Source: HGM04593 sp045578665 (lineage in GTDB: Bacteria > Bacteroidota > Bacteroidia > Bacteroidales > Bacteroidaceae). Taken from it: 48,251 bases of DNA. Below the pieces are notes generated by a model. That model was not told where the DNA came from and ran no database searches. It saw only the letters and a list, made by a program, of their open reading frames with translations. The translations under genes and the position numbers were made by a program. Below are positions 32,898-42,526 of the stretch, piece after piece. The first letter of the stretch is position 1; every line of letters begins with the position of its first letter. The stretch is from NCBI GenBank assembly GCA_045578665.1, contig JAZNKR010000092.1:1-48251 (forward strand), read 5' to 3'.

Positions 32898-34169
32898 TTA
32901 TTCTTTGGGAAGATACTGTTCAATCTCCTTAAGCTCTTTATCCATGTTGAGGTTGTAGTAGCAGTTTGAAAGACCTGTTATCCACAACTCAGTCTTTGTA
33001 GGCTGAAGCTTGCGAAGCTTCTCGTAGAGGGGAAGAGCCTCTTTGAAGTAACCGTTGACAATCTCCTTGTCCTTAGCAATCTTTGCCTTATCCCTGATGT
33101 TTGTGCTTGCATTCTTCTGGCTATACTCCTGAGCAAGTACAGTGTAGCAGATACCGAGGTTGGCAAGTGCACCCTCATAGTTGGGGTCCTTCTCCAATGT
33201 CTTCTTGTACCATGTAACAGCATCGGCAGTCTTGCCGCTCTCCTGCAATACCATGCCCTTTACAAAGAAGAACAAGGGATTCTCGGGATTTGATGCAATC
33301 ATTTCATCAGCGAATTTTGTCATCTCTTCGGGCTGGTTCTTTGACTGATAGTATGCGATGAGACTCTGATAGAAGTATGCATTTGCAGGGAATGCTTTGG
33401 CACCATCCTTCAATGTCTTGATCCATGCAACTGTGTCACCGAGCTGCACCTGAGACATAGCCTTGTATTTCATTGCATTCTCTTTGAAAGAGGGATCGTC
33501 CATAGCAAGATCGATGTGAGCAAGTACGTTCTTGTAGTTCTCTGTCTGCATACCGCAAAGTGCAGCATAGTAGGCTGCGTTGGCATTCAACTCCTTGTCC
33601 TTGACTGCAGGGATTGTATCGAGGGGCTCAAGTGTAGCAGTCTTGATGAACATGTCGAACTGATTGAATGCATCGTTGTATTTCTCGGCATTGTAGAAAT
33701 ATGCACCACCATTGAACAACTGGTTGCGGTTCTCATACATCATCTGTACAATCTCCATAGAGTATTTGGGAGCCACCTTACCTTTGGCATTGGGAGCCTT
33801 GTCATACTCGTCGCACTTGATAAGGTAGTCAAAGATATCGTATGCCGAGTTGTAGAGCAGGTCGGCATTGAATGCCTGACCCTGTGCACGTTTGTAGTTC
33901 TCTGCATCGATGATACCCTTTTTAGCCTTGCAAGCTACATACCATACGTATGCATTCTTGTTTGTAAGAGGGCTTTTGAGTGCATCCTGAATGGTGTTGA
34001 GTGCACCTGCGTTATCACCGGCAACAATTGCTTTGTCTGCCTCTTTTGCTTTTGCCATAAGAGCCTTCTGCTCCTTTTTCTGCGCTTTTATCTGTTCTTT
34101 TGTAAGCTGTTGTCCTGAAACCATGCTCGCTGCCAGAACCAAAGCGAAAGATAAAACTAATTTTTTCAT
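32898..34169 (-). CDS. Exported TPR-repeat protein
   Basis: The 423-aa protein has a signal peptide (residues 1-19, LVLAASMVSGQ style) and no lipobox. The N-terminal part is rich in Lys and Ala (KAQKKEQKALMAKAKEADKA), and the rest consists of TPR-like helical pairs, with a clear unit around NPLFFFVKGMVLQESGKTAD and AVTWYKKTLEKDPNYEGALANLG. Such proteins usually act as periplasmic scaffolds. It lies just after gyrA on the same strand (24 nt), so gyrA transcription may run into it or it may have its own promoter; none is obvious. Confidence 0.82.
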   Translation of the reverse strand: MKKLVLSFALVLAASMVSGQQLTKEQIKAQKKEQKALMAKAKEADKAIVAGDNAGALNTIQDALKSPLTNKNAYVWYVACKAKKGIIDAENYKRAQGQAFNADLLYNSAYDIFDYLIKCDEYDKAPNAKGKVAPKYSMEIVQMMYENRNQLFNGGAYFYNAEKYNDAFNQFDMFIKTATLEPLDTIPAVKDKELNANAAYYAALCGMQTENYKNVLAHIDLAMDDPSFKENAMKYKAMSQVQLGDTVAWIKTLKDGAKAFPANAYFYQSLIAYYQSKNQPEEMTKFADEMIASNPENPLFFFVKGMVLQESGKTADAVTWYKKTLEKDPNYEGALANLGICYTVLAQEYSQKNASTNIRDKAKIAKDKEIVNGYFKEALPLYEKLRKLQPTKTELWITGLSNCYYNLNMDKELKEIEQYLPKE

Positions 34170-34193
34170 ATTAAAGATATTTAATTAATTGTA

Positions 34194-36701
34194 TTATTCG
34201 TTTGTAGGAATCTCTTCTACCGTTGTTATCTCTTCTGTAGCCTCAGTCTCTACCTCAACCTCGTGAGTAACCTTGCAGACAGAACTGATGGTATCGTTCT
34301 TCTTCTTAAGGTCGATGATGCGTACACCCTGAGTTGCGCGACCTATTACGGGAATCTGTTCTACAGCTGTTCTGATGGCAATACCCGACTTGTTTATAAC
34401 CATCAGGTCGTTCTCGTTTGTTACGCCCATGATGGCTATGAGTGAACCTGTCTTCTCTGTGATGTTGATTGTCTTCACACCCTTGCAGCCACGGTTTACA
34501 GTAGGATACTCTGAGCTTGCCGAACGTTTGCCATAGCCCTGCTCCGAAAGAACAAGAATGCTCTTGTCGCTCTCTTTTGGAAGCACTACCATGCCTACAA
34601 CCTCGTCGCCTTCGTCAAGAGCCATACCTCGTACACCGGTTGCTGTACGTCCCATAGTACGCACTGTATTCTCGTTGAATCGTACAGCACGACCCTTACG
34701 GTTTGCAAGAACAATATCGCTGTCGCCATCGGTGAGAGCCACAGAAATCACTCTGTCGTCCTCGCGGATGGTGATTGCGTTGATACCGTTTGCTCGTGGA
34801 CGGGAGTACTGTTCGAGCGAAGTCTTCTTTATGACACCCTGCTTGGTACAGAATATAAGGTTGTGGCTGTTGATGAAGTTGCTGTCGGCAAGTGTCTTCA
34901 CTCGCACAATTGCATTGAGCGAGTCGTCGGCACCGATATTGAGCAAGTTCTGTATAGCACGTCCTTTTGAATTCTTGTTTCCCTCGGGAAGCTCATATAC
35001 CTTGAGCCAATAACAACGTCCACGCTGAGTGAAGAACATCATGGTGTTGTGCATGGTGGCTGTGTATATATGCTCAATGAAGTCGGAATCGCGTGTATCG
35101 CTTCCGCGTGAACCTACACCGCCTCTGTTCTGTGCACGATACTCGGCAAGAGAAGTACGTTTGATGTATCCGAGGTGAGAAATTGTGATGACCATTTCGT
35201 CGTCGGCATAGAAGTCTTCGGGGTTGAAGTCTTCCGATGCACTGTACTCTATGCGGCAACGACGCTCGTCGCCATATTTCTCCTTCACCTCTATAAGTTC
35301 GTCTTTGATGACCTGCTTGCAGATCTCCTCGTTAGAGAGAACCTCTTTGTAGAATTCAATTCTCTTCTGAATCTCATCGTACTCGGCATGGAGTTGCTCC
35401 TGCATGAGACCTGTGAGCTGACGCAGACGCATCTCGACAATTGCATTCGCCTGGATTTCGCTGAGCGAGAAGCGCTCTATAAGTCCCTGCTTTGCCTCTG
35501 CCGGAGACTTCGCAGCACGTATGATGCGTACAACCTCGTCTATGTTGTCCGACGCGATGATGAGACCTTCGAGTATGTGGGCACGCTCTTCGGCTTTGCG
35601 AAGGTCGTATTTTGTACGGCGAATAACAACCTCGTGGCGATGCTCTATGAAGTTGCTGATGCAGTCCTTGAGTGTGAGCAGACGGGGGCTGCCATGCACA
35701 AGCGCAATGCAGTTGACACTGAAAGATGTCTGCAATGCACTCATCTTGTAGAGCTTGTTTATAAGTACATTGGCATTGGCATCGCGTTTTACATCAATAA
35801 CGATGCGCATACCCGACTGGTCGGACTCGTCATTGATATTGGATATTCCCTCTATCTTCTTTTCGTTGACCATTGCGGCAATATCCTTGATGAGTTCCTC
35901 CTTATTTACATTATAGGGGATTGCTGTAACGATAATCTTGTCGTGGTAATCACCTGGCTCAATCTCGCATACAGCACGCATCACAACCTTTCCGCGACCT
36001 GTCTCATATGCCTCTCTTACTCCTGCCAGACCATAGATATCGCATCCGGTGGGGAAATCGGGAGCCTTGACATGTTCCATGAGCCCAGCCACGTCAATAT
36101 CGGGATTGTCGATATATGCAATGCAAGCATCAATCACCTCGCTCAGGTTGTGGGTGGGTATATTTGTTGCCATACCTACAGCAATACCCGAAGAACCGTT
36201 TATCAGAAGGTTGGGGATACGTGTAGGCAATACGGTAGGCTCTTCAGTCTCCGCAGTATAGTTTGGCATGAAGTCAACTGTCTCTTTGTAGAGGTCTTCT
36301 GCCATATCCTCTCCAATCTTGCGCAGACGCGCTTCGGTATAACGCATGGCTGCAGGAGAGTCGCCGTCGATAGAACCGAAGTTACCCTGTCCGTCGATAA
36401 GCGGATAGCGCATAACCCAATTCTGTGCCATACGTACAAGTGCCATATACACCGATGAATCGCCGTGGGGATGGTACTTACCGAGTACATCACCGACCGT
36501 ACGTGCCGATTTCTTATATGGTTTGTCGGCTGTGTTTCCCAACTCCATCATACCGTAGAGGATACGGCGATGTACAGGCTTCAATCCATCACGGACATCG
36601 GGTAACGCACGGGCAACAATTACCGACATCGAGTAATCAATATAGGAAGAACGCATTTCTTCCTCGATATTGATTTTTATAATTCTGTCGTTTTCAATCA
36701 T
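34194..36701 (-). CDS. gyrA: DNA gyrase subunit A
   Basis: The 835-aa protein is the breakage-reunion subunit of DNA gyrase. The N-terminus has the winged-helix region with HPHGDSSVYMALVRMAQ and the active-site tyrosine in AAMRYTEARL. The C-terminal beta-pinwheel carries a variant GyrA box (AQNRGGVG, the equivalent of QRRGGKG). Length matches Bacteroidetes GyrA, and the Glu/Thr-rich tail is usual. The quinolone-determining region keeps Ser at the E. coli position 83, but position 87, usually Asp, is Met. This may be a natural variant that lowers quinolone affinity, as other Bacteroidales have bulky residues there. The gene is divergent from clpC. Confidence 0.97.
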   Translation of the reverse strand: MIENDRIIKINIEEEMRSSYIDYSMSVIVARALPDVRDGLKPVHRRILYGMMELGNTADKPYKKSARTVGDVLGKYHPHGDSSVYMALVRMAQNWVMRYPLIDGQGNFGSIDGDSPAAMRYTEARLRKIGEDMAEDLYKETVDFMPNYTAETEEPTVLPTRIPNLLINGSSGIAVGMATNIPTHNLSEVIDACIAYIDNPDIDVAGLMEHVKAPDFPTGCDIYGLAGVREAYETGRGKVVMRAVCEIEPGDYHDKIIVTAIPYNVNKEELIKDIAAMVNEKKIEGISNINDESDQSGMRIVIDVKRDANANVLINKLYKMSALQTSFSVNCIALVHGSPRLLTLKDCISNFIEHRHEVVIRRTKYDLRKAEERAHILEGLIIASDNIDEVVRIIRAAKSPAEAKQGLIERFSLSEIQANAIVEMRLRQLTGLMQEQLHAEYDEIQKRIEFYKEVLSNEEICKQVIKDELIEVKEKYGDERRCRIEYSASEDFNPEDFYADDEMVITISHLGYIKRTSLAEYRAQNRGGVGSRGSDTRDSDFIEHIYTATMHNTMMFFTQRGRCYWLKVYELPEGNKNSKGRAIQNLLNIGADDSLNAIVRVKTLADSNFINSHNLIFCTKQGVIKKTSLEQYSRPRANGINAITIREDDRVISVALTDGDSDIVLANRKGRAVRFNENTVRTMGRTATGVRGMALDEGDEVVGMVVLPKESDKSILVLSEQGYGKRSASSEYPTVNRGCKGVKTINITEKTGSLIAIMGVTNENDLMVINKSGIAIRTAVEQIPVIGRATQGVRIIDLKKKNDTISSVCKVTHEVEVETEATEEITTVEEIPTNE

Positions 36702-36995
36702 TTATGTTACAAATATTATTTAAATACACCTACGGACAATTCTGTTTGCATACAGTATCCGTATAAAAACGTGCTAAATTACACAATTTTAGCGAAACAG
36801 GCAAGAAAATAATATTTTTTATGAAATTGCAACAGAGAAGCAAAAGAAGCCCTTTCTATTGTCTGTCAGGAGGTTATCCCATATAGTTAAAAAAGGTTAC
36901 AACAAAGAGCATTGGGCACTGAAAATTCATGCCGTGGTCATAAGAAAAAACAGAGAATATGTCAAAATTACATATTTCCCAACGTTTTTTAATAG
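36702..36995. other. Intergenic region between gyrA and clpC
   Basis: The region separates two divergent genes. The gyrA side holds no convincing TTTG/TAnnTTTG pair. The clpC side carries the sigma-54-like promoter listed separately. I see no coding or RNA gene in the remainder. Confidence 0.4.
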
Positions 36996-36996
36996 T

Positions 36997-37013
36997 TTGG
37001 CACGGTTTTTGTA
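36997..37013 (+). promoter_or_regulatory. Sigma-54-like promoter of clpC
   Basis: TTGGCACGGTTTTTGTA has GG and G at the spacing of -24/-12 promoters (consensus TTGGCACR, four bases, TTGCW); the only important departure is GT instead of GC at -12. It ends about 100 nt before the clpC start codon at 37117. Confidence 0.5.
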
Positions 37014-37116
37014 AGGTATGTTATGTAATAATAGTTGTATGGCACAGAACATTGTAGTAATTTCGCGCCGTCAATTAGAATTGTTCACAAACAGAAAGAA
37101 TGAGGAGAAAGGAACT

Positions 37117-39630
37117 ATGAACAACCAATTTTCGGAAAACATATCACGCATACTCACATACAGCAAAGAAGAGGCAGACCGCCTGCGCTGCAAGAGTATT
37201 AGCACCGAGCATCTGTTATTGGGTCTGTTGCGCGACAAAGATGGAAACGCAGCCAACATACTCATCACAATGTCGGTAGACCTGTTGAAGTTGAAAGAAG
37301 AGATAGAAAGAAACATTACAACACAAAGCGAGGAGGAGTTCGAAGCAAGCAACGATCTCATCCTCGACGAAAATGCATCAAAAGTTTTACGTTTTTGTAT
37401 ACTCGAAGCCCGTATGTTAAAAAGCAACAATGTTGATACAGAGCATCTTCTGCTCGCCATTCTGAAGGAAAAGACAAACAACGCAGCAGTAATACTCTCC
37501 AACAACAACGTAACATATACAGATGTACGCGAAGCACTTCACATAAAGCCCGACGTACGCGACGGATTTGGCTACACCGACGAGGACGACGAAGAGGAAG
37601 AGAACGGCAGCAGATTCGGAGGCACGCAACAGACACACTCCGAAACCCGTCAGAAGCAATCGACCGGCGACACCCCCGTACTCGACAATTTTGGTTTCGA
37701 CATGACAAAAGCAGCCAAAGAGGGACTGCTCGACCCTGTCGTAGGCCGCGAAAAAGAGATTGAGCGCATATCGCAGATACTCAGTCGTCGAAAGAAGAAC
37801 AACCCCGTACTTATAGGTGAGCCCGGTGTAGGAAAATCGGCAATTGTAGAAGGACTTGCACAGCGCATAGTAGAGCGCAAGGTATCGCGCATGCTCTTCA
37901 ACAAGCGCCTCATCTCACTCGACATGACTGCAGTTGTTGCCGGCACCAAATACCGCGGACAGTTCGAGGAGCGCCTGCGCGCCATCCTCAACGAACTCGA
38001 GCAGAATCCCGACATAATACTCTTCATAGACGAGATGCACACCATCATCGGCGCAGGTTCATCGCCCGGCTCTATGGACGCTGCAAACATACTGAAACCT
38101 GCCCTCGCACGCGGACAAATGCAGTGCATAGGTGCCACCACACTCGACGAATACCGCAAGAGCATTGAGAAGGATGGCGCCCTTGAACGACGTTTCCAGA
38201 AGGTAATTGTGGAGCCCACAACCAGCGAAGACACCTTGCACATATTGCAAAACATCAAGGAGAGATACGAGAACCACCACAACGTAACCTACACCGACGA
38301 GGCACTCAAAGCCTGCGTAACACTGACCGACAGATACATAACCGACCGTGCCTTCCCCGACAAGGCTATCGACGCCATGGACGAAGCAGGAGCACGAATG
38401 CACCTCACCAACATCACCGTTCCCCGCGAGATAGAGGAGCAGGAGAAACTTGTAGAAGTTGCCCGCAGCGAAAAGCAGGAGGCAGTGAAACGTCAGGATT
38501 TCGAACGCGCAGCCAACTACCGCGACTACGAAAAGAAGATGGAAGAGCGCCTCAAAGAGATGAAGGAGGAGTGGGAAAAGGCAGAACGCAGCGAACGACA
38601 GACAGTAGACGACCAGAAGATAGCCGAAGTGGTATCGATGATATCCGGTGTCCCTGTTCAACGTATGCAGCAGGACGAATGGGCACGTCTGAGAACAATG
38701 AAAGACGAACTCACCGGCAAGGTCATTGCACAGAACAGGGCAATAGAGAAGCTCACAAAAGCAATTCTCCGCAGCCGCGTGGGTCTCAAGAACCCAAACA
38801 AGCCGATAGGCACATTCATGTTCCTCGGACCCACCGGAGTTGGCAAGACCTTGCTTGCAAAGGAGTTGGCACGTTTCATGTTCGGTACTACCGATGCCCT
38901 CATCCGCATAGATATGAGCGAATTCATGGAGAAATTTACCGTGTCGCGACTCGTTGGAGCTCCTCCGGGATACGTTGGCTACGAAGAGGGAGGTCAGCTG
39001 ACCGAAAGAGTGCGCCGTCGCCCCTACTCTATCGTCTTGCTCGACGAGATAGAAAAGGCACACACCGATGTGTTCAACCTATTGCTGCAGGTAATGGACG
39101 AAGGCCGTCTGACAGACAGCTACGGACGCACCATTGATTTCCGCAACACAGTAATTATCATGACCTCCAACATCGGCACAAGAGAACTGAAGGAGTTTGG
39201 TGCAGGCATTGGATTTGCAAAGGCTGAAACCGCAAACAGCAACCACGGCAACGACATCATAAAGAAAGCGCTCAACAAGCGCTTCGCCCCCGAGTTCCTC
39301 AACCGCGTGGACGAAATAATAAACTTCGAGCAGCTCGACCTTGAGGCAATCACCAACATCGTAGATCTGGAACTGACACCGGTGCTAAAACGCGCCGCCG
39401 AAATGCAGTTCACTCTGCAACTCGACAGAGAGGCAAAAGAGTTCCTTGCCAACAAGGGATACGACAAGCAGTTCGGTACCCGTCCACTCAAACGTGCCAT
39501 ACAGACATACATCGAAGACGAACTCTCCGAACTTATAATATCCCAGACAATAAAAGAGGGAGAGAGGATAGTTGTTACAGTAGACAAAGAAAACGACAAA
39601 CTCCGCTTCGAGACAGTCGCAGAGGGATAG
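37117..39630 (+). CDS. clpC: ATP-dependent Clp protease ATP-binding subunit ClpC
   Basis: The 837-aa Hsp100 unfoldase feeds substrates to ClpP. It has an N-terminal Clp_N repeat domain (MNNQFSENISRI start), AAA module 1 with Walker A GEPGVGKS, a middle region with a UVR-type segment (ERAANYRDYEKKMEERLKEM), AAA module 2 with Walker A GPTGVGKT and the C-terminal D2-small domain. The start at 37117 follows AGGAGAAAGGA and matches family length; an in-frame ATG at 37018 would begin at or before the likely transcription start. It is transcribed divergently from gyrA. It belongs to the stress-response group with htpG immediately downstream. Confidence 0.95.
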   Translation: MNNQFSENISRILTYSKEEADRLRCKSISTEHLLLGLLRDKDGNAANILITMSVDLLKLKEEIERNITTQSEEEFEASNDLILDENASKVLRFCILEARMLKSNNVDTEHLLLAILKEKTNNAAVILSNNNVTYTDVREALHIKPDVRDGFGYTDEDDEEEENGSRFGGTQQTHSETRQKQSTGDTPVLDNFGFDMTKAAKEGLLDPVVGREKEIERISQILSRRKKNNPVLIGEPGVGKSAIVEGLAQRIVERKVSRMLFNKRLISLDMTAVVAGTKYRGQFEERLRAILNELEQNPDIILFIDEMHTIIGAGSSPGSMDAANILKPALARGQMQCIGATTLDEYRKSIEKDGALERRFQKVIVEPTTSEDTLHILQNIKERYENHHNVTYTDEALKACVTLTDRYITDRAFPDKAIDAMDEAGARMHLTNITVPREIEEQEKLVEVARSEKQEAVKRQDFERAANYRDYEKKMEERLKEMKEEWEKAERSERQTVDDQKIAEVVSMISGVPVQRMQQDEWARLRTMKDELTGKVIAQNRAIEKLTKAILRSRVGLKNPNKPIGTFMFLGPTGVGKTLLAKELARFMFGTTDALIRIDMSEFMEKFTVSRLVGAPPGYVGYEEGGQLTERVRRRPYSIVLLDEIEKAHTDVFNLLLQVMDEGRLTDSYGRTIDFRNTVIIMTSNIGTRELKEFGAGIGFAKAETANSNHGNDIIKKALNKRFAPEFLNRVDEIINFEQLDLEAITNIVDLELTPVLKRAAEMQFTLQLDREAKEFLANKGYDKQFGTRPLKRAIQTYIEDELSELIISQTIKEGERIVVTVDKENDKLRFETVAEG

Positions 39631-39691
39631 CTCCCTGCAAAAGGAGTCAAAAAAAGGAGTCAAAACATGAAAAAATTTCATGCACCCCGAC

Positions 39692-39728
39692 AAAATGTCA
39701 GATGTCGACACATCTGGCATTTTTTTTG
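39692..39728 (+). terminator. clpC terminator
   Basis: A stem AAAATGTCAGATGT/ACATCTGGCATTTT with one G-U pair is followed by a run of T. A smaller hairpin (CATGAAA/TTTCATG, 39666-39682) lies just upstream. Confidence 0.85.
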
Positions 39729-39784
39729 TTTATATACATACAGAAAACATTTCATACAACGAAATCAATAAAAACTAAAATCAT

Positions 39785-41833
39785 ATGCAAAAAGGTAACA
39801 TTGGGGTAACGACAGAGAACATCTTCCCCGTCATCAAAAAATTTCTTTACAGCGACCACGAAATTTTCCTTCGCGAAATTGTATCAAACGCCATCGACGC
39901 CACACAAAAGCTGAAGACCCTTTACGAAAAGGGCGAATACAAAGGCGAACTCGGCGAACTCAAGGTAACAGTGAAGCTCACACCCGAATCAATCATCGTA
40001 AGCGACAACGGTATAGGACTCACCACCGAAGAGATTGAGAAATACATCAATCAGATTGCCCTCTCGGGTGCAACAGACTTCCTTGAGAAATACAAAGACA
40101 CCGCAAACTCCATCATCGGGCACTTCGGATTGGGATTCTACTCGGCATTCATGGTATCGAAGCGAGTGGAGATTGTAACAAAATCGTACAAAGAGGGTGC
40201 AACAGCCATCAGATGGAGCTGCGACGGAAGCCCCGAATACGAAATAACAGAGGCAGAGAGAGAAGGTCGCGGTACAGACATCATCATGTACATCGACGAG
40301 GAGAGCAAAGAGTTCCTCGAAGAGTCACGCGTAAGTGCCATCCTCAACAAATACTGCCGGTTCCTTCCCGTAGAGATTGCCTTCGGCAAAAAGAAAGAGT
40401 GGAAAGACGGCAAACAGACAGAGACCGACGAGGACAACATCATCAACGACACTACCCCGCTCTGGACACGCAAACCCACAGAGCTTAAGGACGAAGACTA
40501 CAAAGAGTTCTACCGAAAGCTCTATCCCATGAGCGACGAACCTCTCTTCTGGATTCACCTCAACGTAGACTTCCCCTTCCACCTCACCGGTGTGCTCTAC
40601 TTCCCCAAGATAAAGAGCAACATAGAGATGCAGCGCAACAAGATACAGCTCTACTGCAACCAGGTATACGTAACAGACGAAGTAGAAGGCATCGTTCCCG
40701 ACTTCCTCACACTGATGCACGGTGTGATAGACTCTCCCGACATCCCCTTGAACGTATCACGCTCATACTTGCAGAGCGATGCAAACGTAAAGAAAATCTC
40801 GGGCTACATCTCCAAGAAGGTATCAGACCGTCTGCAATCAATCTTCAAGAACGACCGCAATGAGTTCGAGGAGAAATGGAACGACCTCAAAATCTTCATC
40901 AACTACGGAATGCTCACCGAGGAGGATTTCTATGAAAAGGCAAGCAAATATGCCCTTCTTCAGGACACTGACGGCAAGAAATACACATTCGAAGAGTACA
41001 AGACACTGGTATCTGCCGAGCAGACCGACAAGGACGGCAACCTCATCTACCTCTACGCAAGCAACAAGGAGAAAGAGTACAGTTTCATTGAGAATGCCAC
41101 AGGCAAAGGCTACAACGTACTTCTGATGGACGGTCAACTGGATGTTGCCCTCATAAGCCTTCTCGAAAGAAAATTCGAAAAGACACGCTTCTCGCGCGTT
41201 GACAGCGACATAGTTGAACGTCTCATCGTAAAAGAGGAGCAGAAAGCATCTGCTCTCAATGGCAGTGAGCGCGAAATTCTCACAGGTATCTTCAGCAGCC
41301 GCATGCCACTGATGGAGAAAAAGGAGTTCCACGTACAGACCGAGTGCATGGGCGCGGATGCAGCCCCCATCATCATCACACAGGCAGAATACATGCGCCG
41401 CATGAAAGAGATGGCAGCCATACAGGCAGGAATGAACTTCTATGGCGACATGCCCGATATGTACACTGTCATCATCAACGAAGAGCATCCCTTGATTAAA
41501 CGCGCCCTCGACGATGCAGAAAACAGTTGTGCCGAGAAACTCGCACCCATCAACGAAGAGAGCGACAAGCTCAATGCACGCCGCAGCGAACTCTATGCCG
41601 CACGCAAGGACAAGAAGGAGGATGAAATTCCCCAGACCGAGAAAGACGAACTTGCCGAAGTTGAGCGCAAGCTCACCGAGGCAAAGAGCAACAAGGAGGC
41701 CATCCTCGCCGAGTATGCAGCAAACGATAAACACATTTCGCAACTCATAGACATCACTCTGTTGCAGAACAATATGCTCACAGGCGAAGCACTCAACAAC
41801 TTCGTAAAACGCAGCATAGAGTTGATGAAATAA
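39785..41833 (+). CDS. htpG: Molecular chaperone HtpG (Hsp90 family)
   Basis: The 682-aa protein has the GHKL ATPase motifs EIVSNAIDATQKL (ATP-binding Asn), DNGIGL and the lid/P-loop segment GHFGLGFYSAFMVS, then the middle domain (around RSYLQSDANVKKISGYISKK) and the dimerisation domain. It stabilises client proteins with Hsp70. No promoter was clearly seen in the 57 nt after the clpC terminator. A long charged helical linker near the C-terminus (EVERKLTEAKSNKEAILAEY) is characteristic of Bacteroidetes HtpG. A Rho-independent terminator follows. Confidence 0.96.
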   Translation: MQKGNIGVTTENIFPVIKKFLYSDHEIFLREIVSNAIDATQKLKTLYEKGEYKGELGELKVTVKLTPESIIVSDNGIGLTTEEIEKYINQIALSGATDFLEKYKDTANSIIGHFGLGFYSAFMVSKRVEIVTKSYKEGATAIRWSCDGSPEYEITEAEREGRGTDIIMYIDEESKEFLEESRVSAILNKYCRFLPVEIAFGKKKEWKDGKQTETDEDNIINDTTPLWTRKPTELKDEDYKEFYRKLYPMSDEPLFWIHLNVDFPFHLTGVLYFPKIKSNIEMQRNKIQLYCNQVYVTDEVEGIVPDFLTLMHGVIDSPDIPLNVSRSYLQSDANVKKISGYISKKVSDRLQSIFKNDRNEFEEKWNDLKIFINYGMLTEEDFYEKASKYALLQDTDGKKYTFEEYKTLVSAEQTDKDGNLIYLYASNKEKEYSFIENATGKGYNVLLMDGQLDVALISLLERKFEKTRFSRVDSDIVERLIVKEEQKASALNGSEREILTGIFSSRMPLMEKKEFHVQTECMGADAAPIIITQAEYMRRMKEMAAIQAGMNFYGDMPDMYTVIINEEHPLIKRALDDAENSCAEKLAPINEESDKLNARRSELYAARKDKKEDEIPQTEKDELAEVERKLTEAKSNKEAILAEYAANDKHISQLIDITLLQNNMLTGEALNNFVKRSIELMK

Positions 41834-41855
41834 TCAATCATCAATAATCAATCAT

Positions 41856-41895
41856 AAAAAAGCATCCAACTCACAAACGAGTTGGATGCTTTTTT
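41856..41895 (+). terminator. htpG terminator
   Basis: A perfect hairpin, AAAAAAGCATCCAACTC paired with GAGTTGGATGCTTTTTT with a 6-nt loop, ends in six T. Confidence 0.92.
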
Positions 41896-42117
41896 ATGAT
41901 AAGTACAGAGTTGGCAATTATTATTTTTTATTGGTGTCCGGTAAACGTATTTAATTCTTTTAAATGATTATCAAATATATTACCTAAAATGCAACGTTGC
42001 ATTGCAATGTCGGTGAAATAAGTAACTTGAAAAGTTGTCCCACTTTAAGCTAATCTTTGGACACATCTTTCAGTTTTTATTTTTTGCTAATCTCTTCAAA
42101 ATAAGAAACTTAAAAAA

Positions 42118-42280
42118 GCTGTCCCTCTTAAAGGGGGACGAGAACTTTTTTTCGAGAAAAAAGTTCGGAGGGGGTTGTTAACCTATCGTACTACAATAAA
42201 CCATACTACGCGAAGAAAACCCCTCCGTCTTCAAAAACTGTCGTTTTTGAATCCACCTCCCCTTTAAGGGCAGGAGCTTT
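42118..42280. repeat. Nested inverted-repeat element (MITE- or REP-like)
   Basis: Outer arms CTTAAAGGGG (42127-42136) and CCCCTTTAAG (42259-42268) are inverted, as are inner arms GGAGGGGGTT (42167-42176) and AACCCCTCC (42218-42226). Each flank holds a local hairpin: GAACTTTTTT/AAAAAAGTTC (42142-42166) and TCAAAAAC/GTTTTTGA (42231-42250). The layout resembles a small interspersed palindromic repeat. I cannot tell copy number from this window. Confidence 0.6.
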
Positions 42281-42424
42281 TTAGAATAGTTTTTTATCCA
42301 TTGAAGGATGAGGTTGTACTTTTAAGGTATAATATCGCATAATCATTTTCTTTTAAATTCGATATTTAAGTTTGCATAAGCCCCTATTCCATTTTTGATA
42401 CAAATTTGAGTGCAATGGTTTAAA

Positions 42425-42487
42425 CTCCTCCTCTTGGATAAGAGGACATTGCGTAATAAGCAATGTCCCTCTTATCCAAGAGGGAGA
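42425..42487. repeat. Large palindrome upstream of the WG-repeat gene's 3' end
   Basis: CTCTTGGATAAGAGGACATTGC pairs with GCAATGTCCCTCTTATCCAAGAG (one bulged base) around a short GTAATAA loop. It may be a terminator for the WG-repeat gene or a mobile-element fragment. The region 41834-42526 is otherwise non-coding; it also contains TGGTGTCCGGTAAA at about 41932, reminiscent of insertion-sequence ends. Confidence 0.6.
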
Positions 42488-42526
42488 ATTGTTTACCTTG
42501 TTTTTGAATTTACAGGACAGCAATAA

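Noticed and set aside
35175..36458. 427-aa plus-strand frame within gyrA
   Set aside because: Long because of gyrA codon bias on the opposite strand; Cys/Leu/His-rich without any family features.
37018..37116. N-terminal extension of clpC to 37018
   Set aside because: Family proteins begin at MNNQFSEN-like sequence; the ATG at 37117 has a purine-rich ribosome-binding site and the extension starts at the probable transcription start.
38059..39063. 334-aa minus-strand frame within clpC
   Set aside because: It lies opposite the AAA domains of clpC, has no promoter or ribosome-binding site and no recognisable domain.
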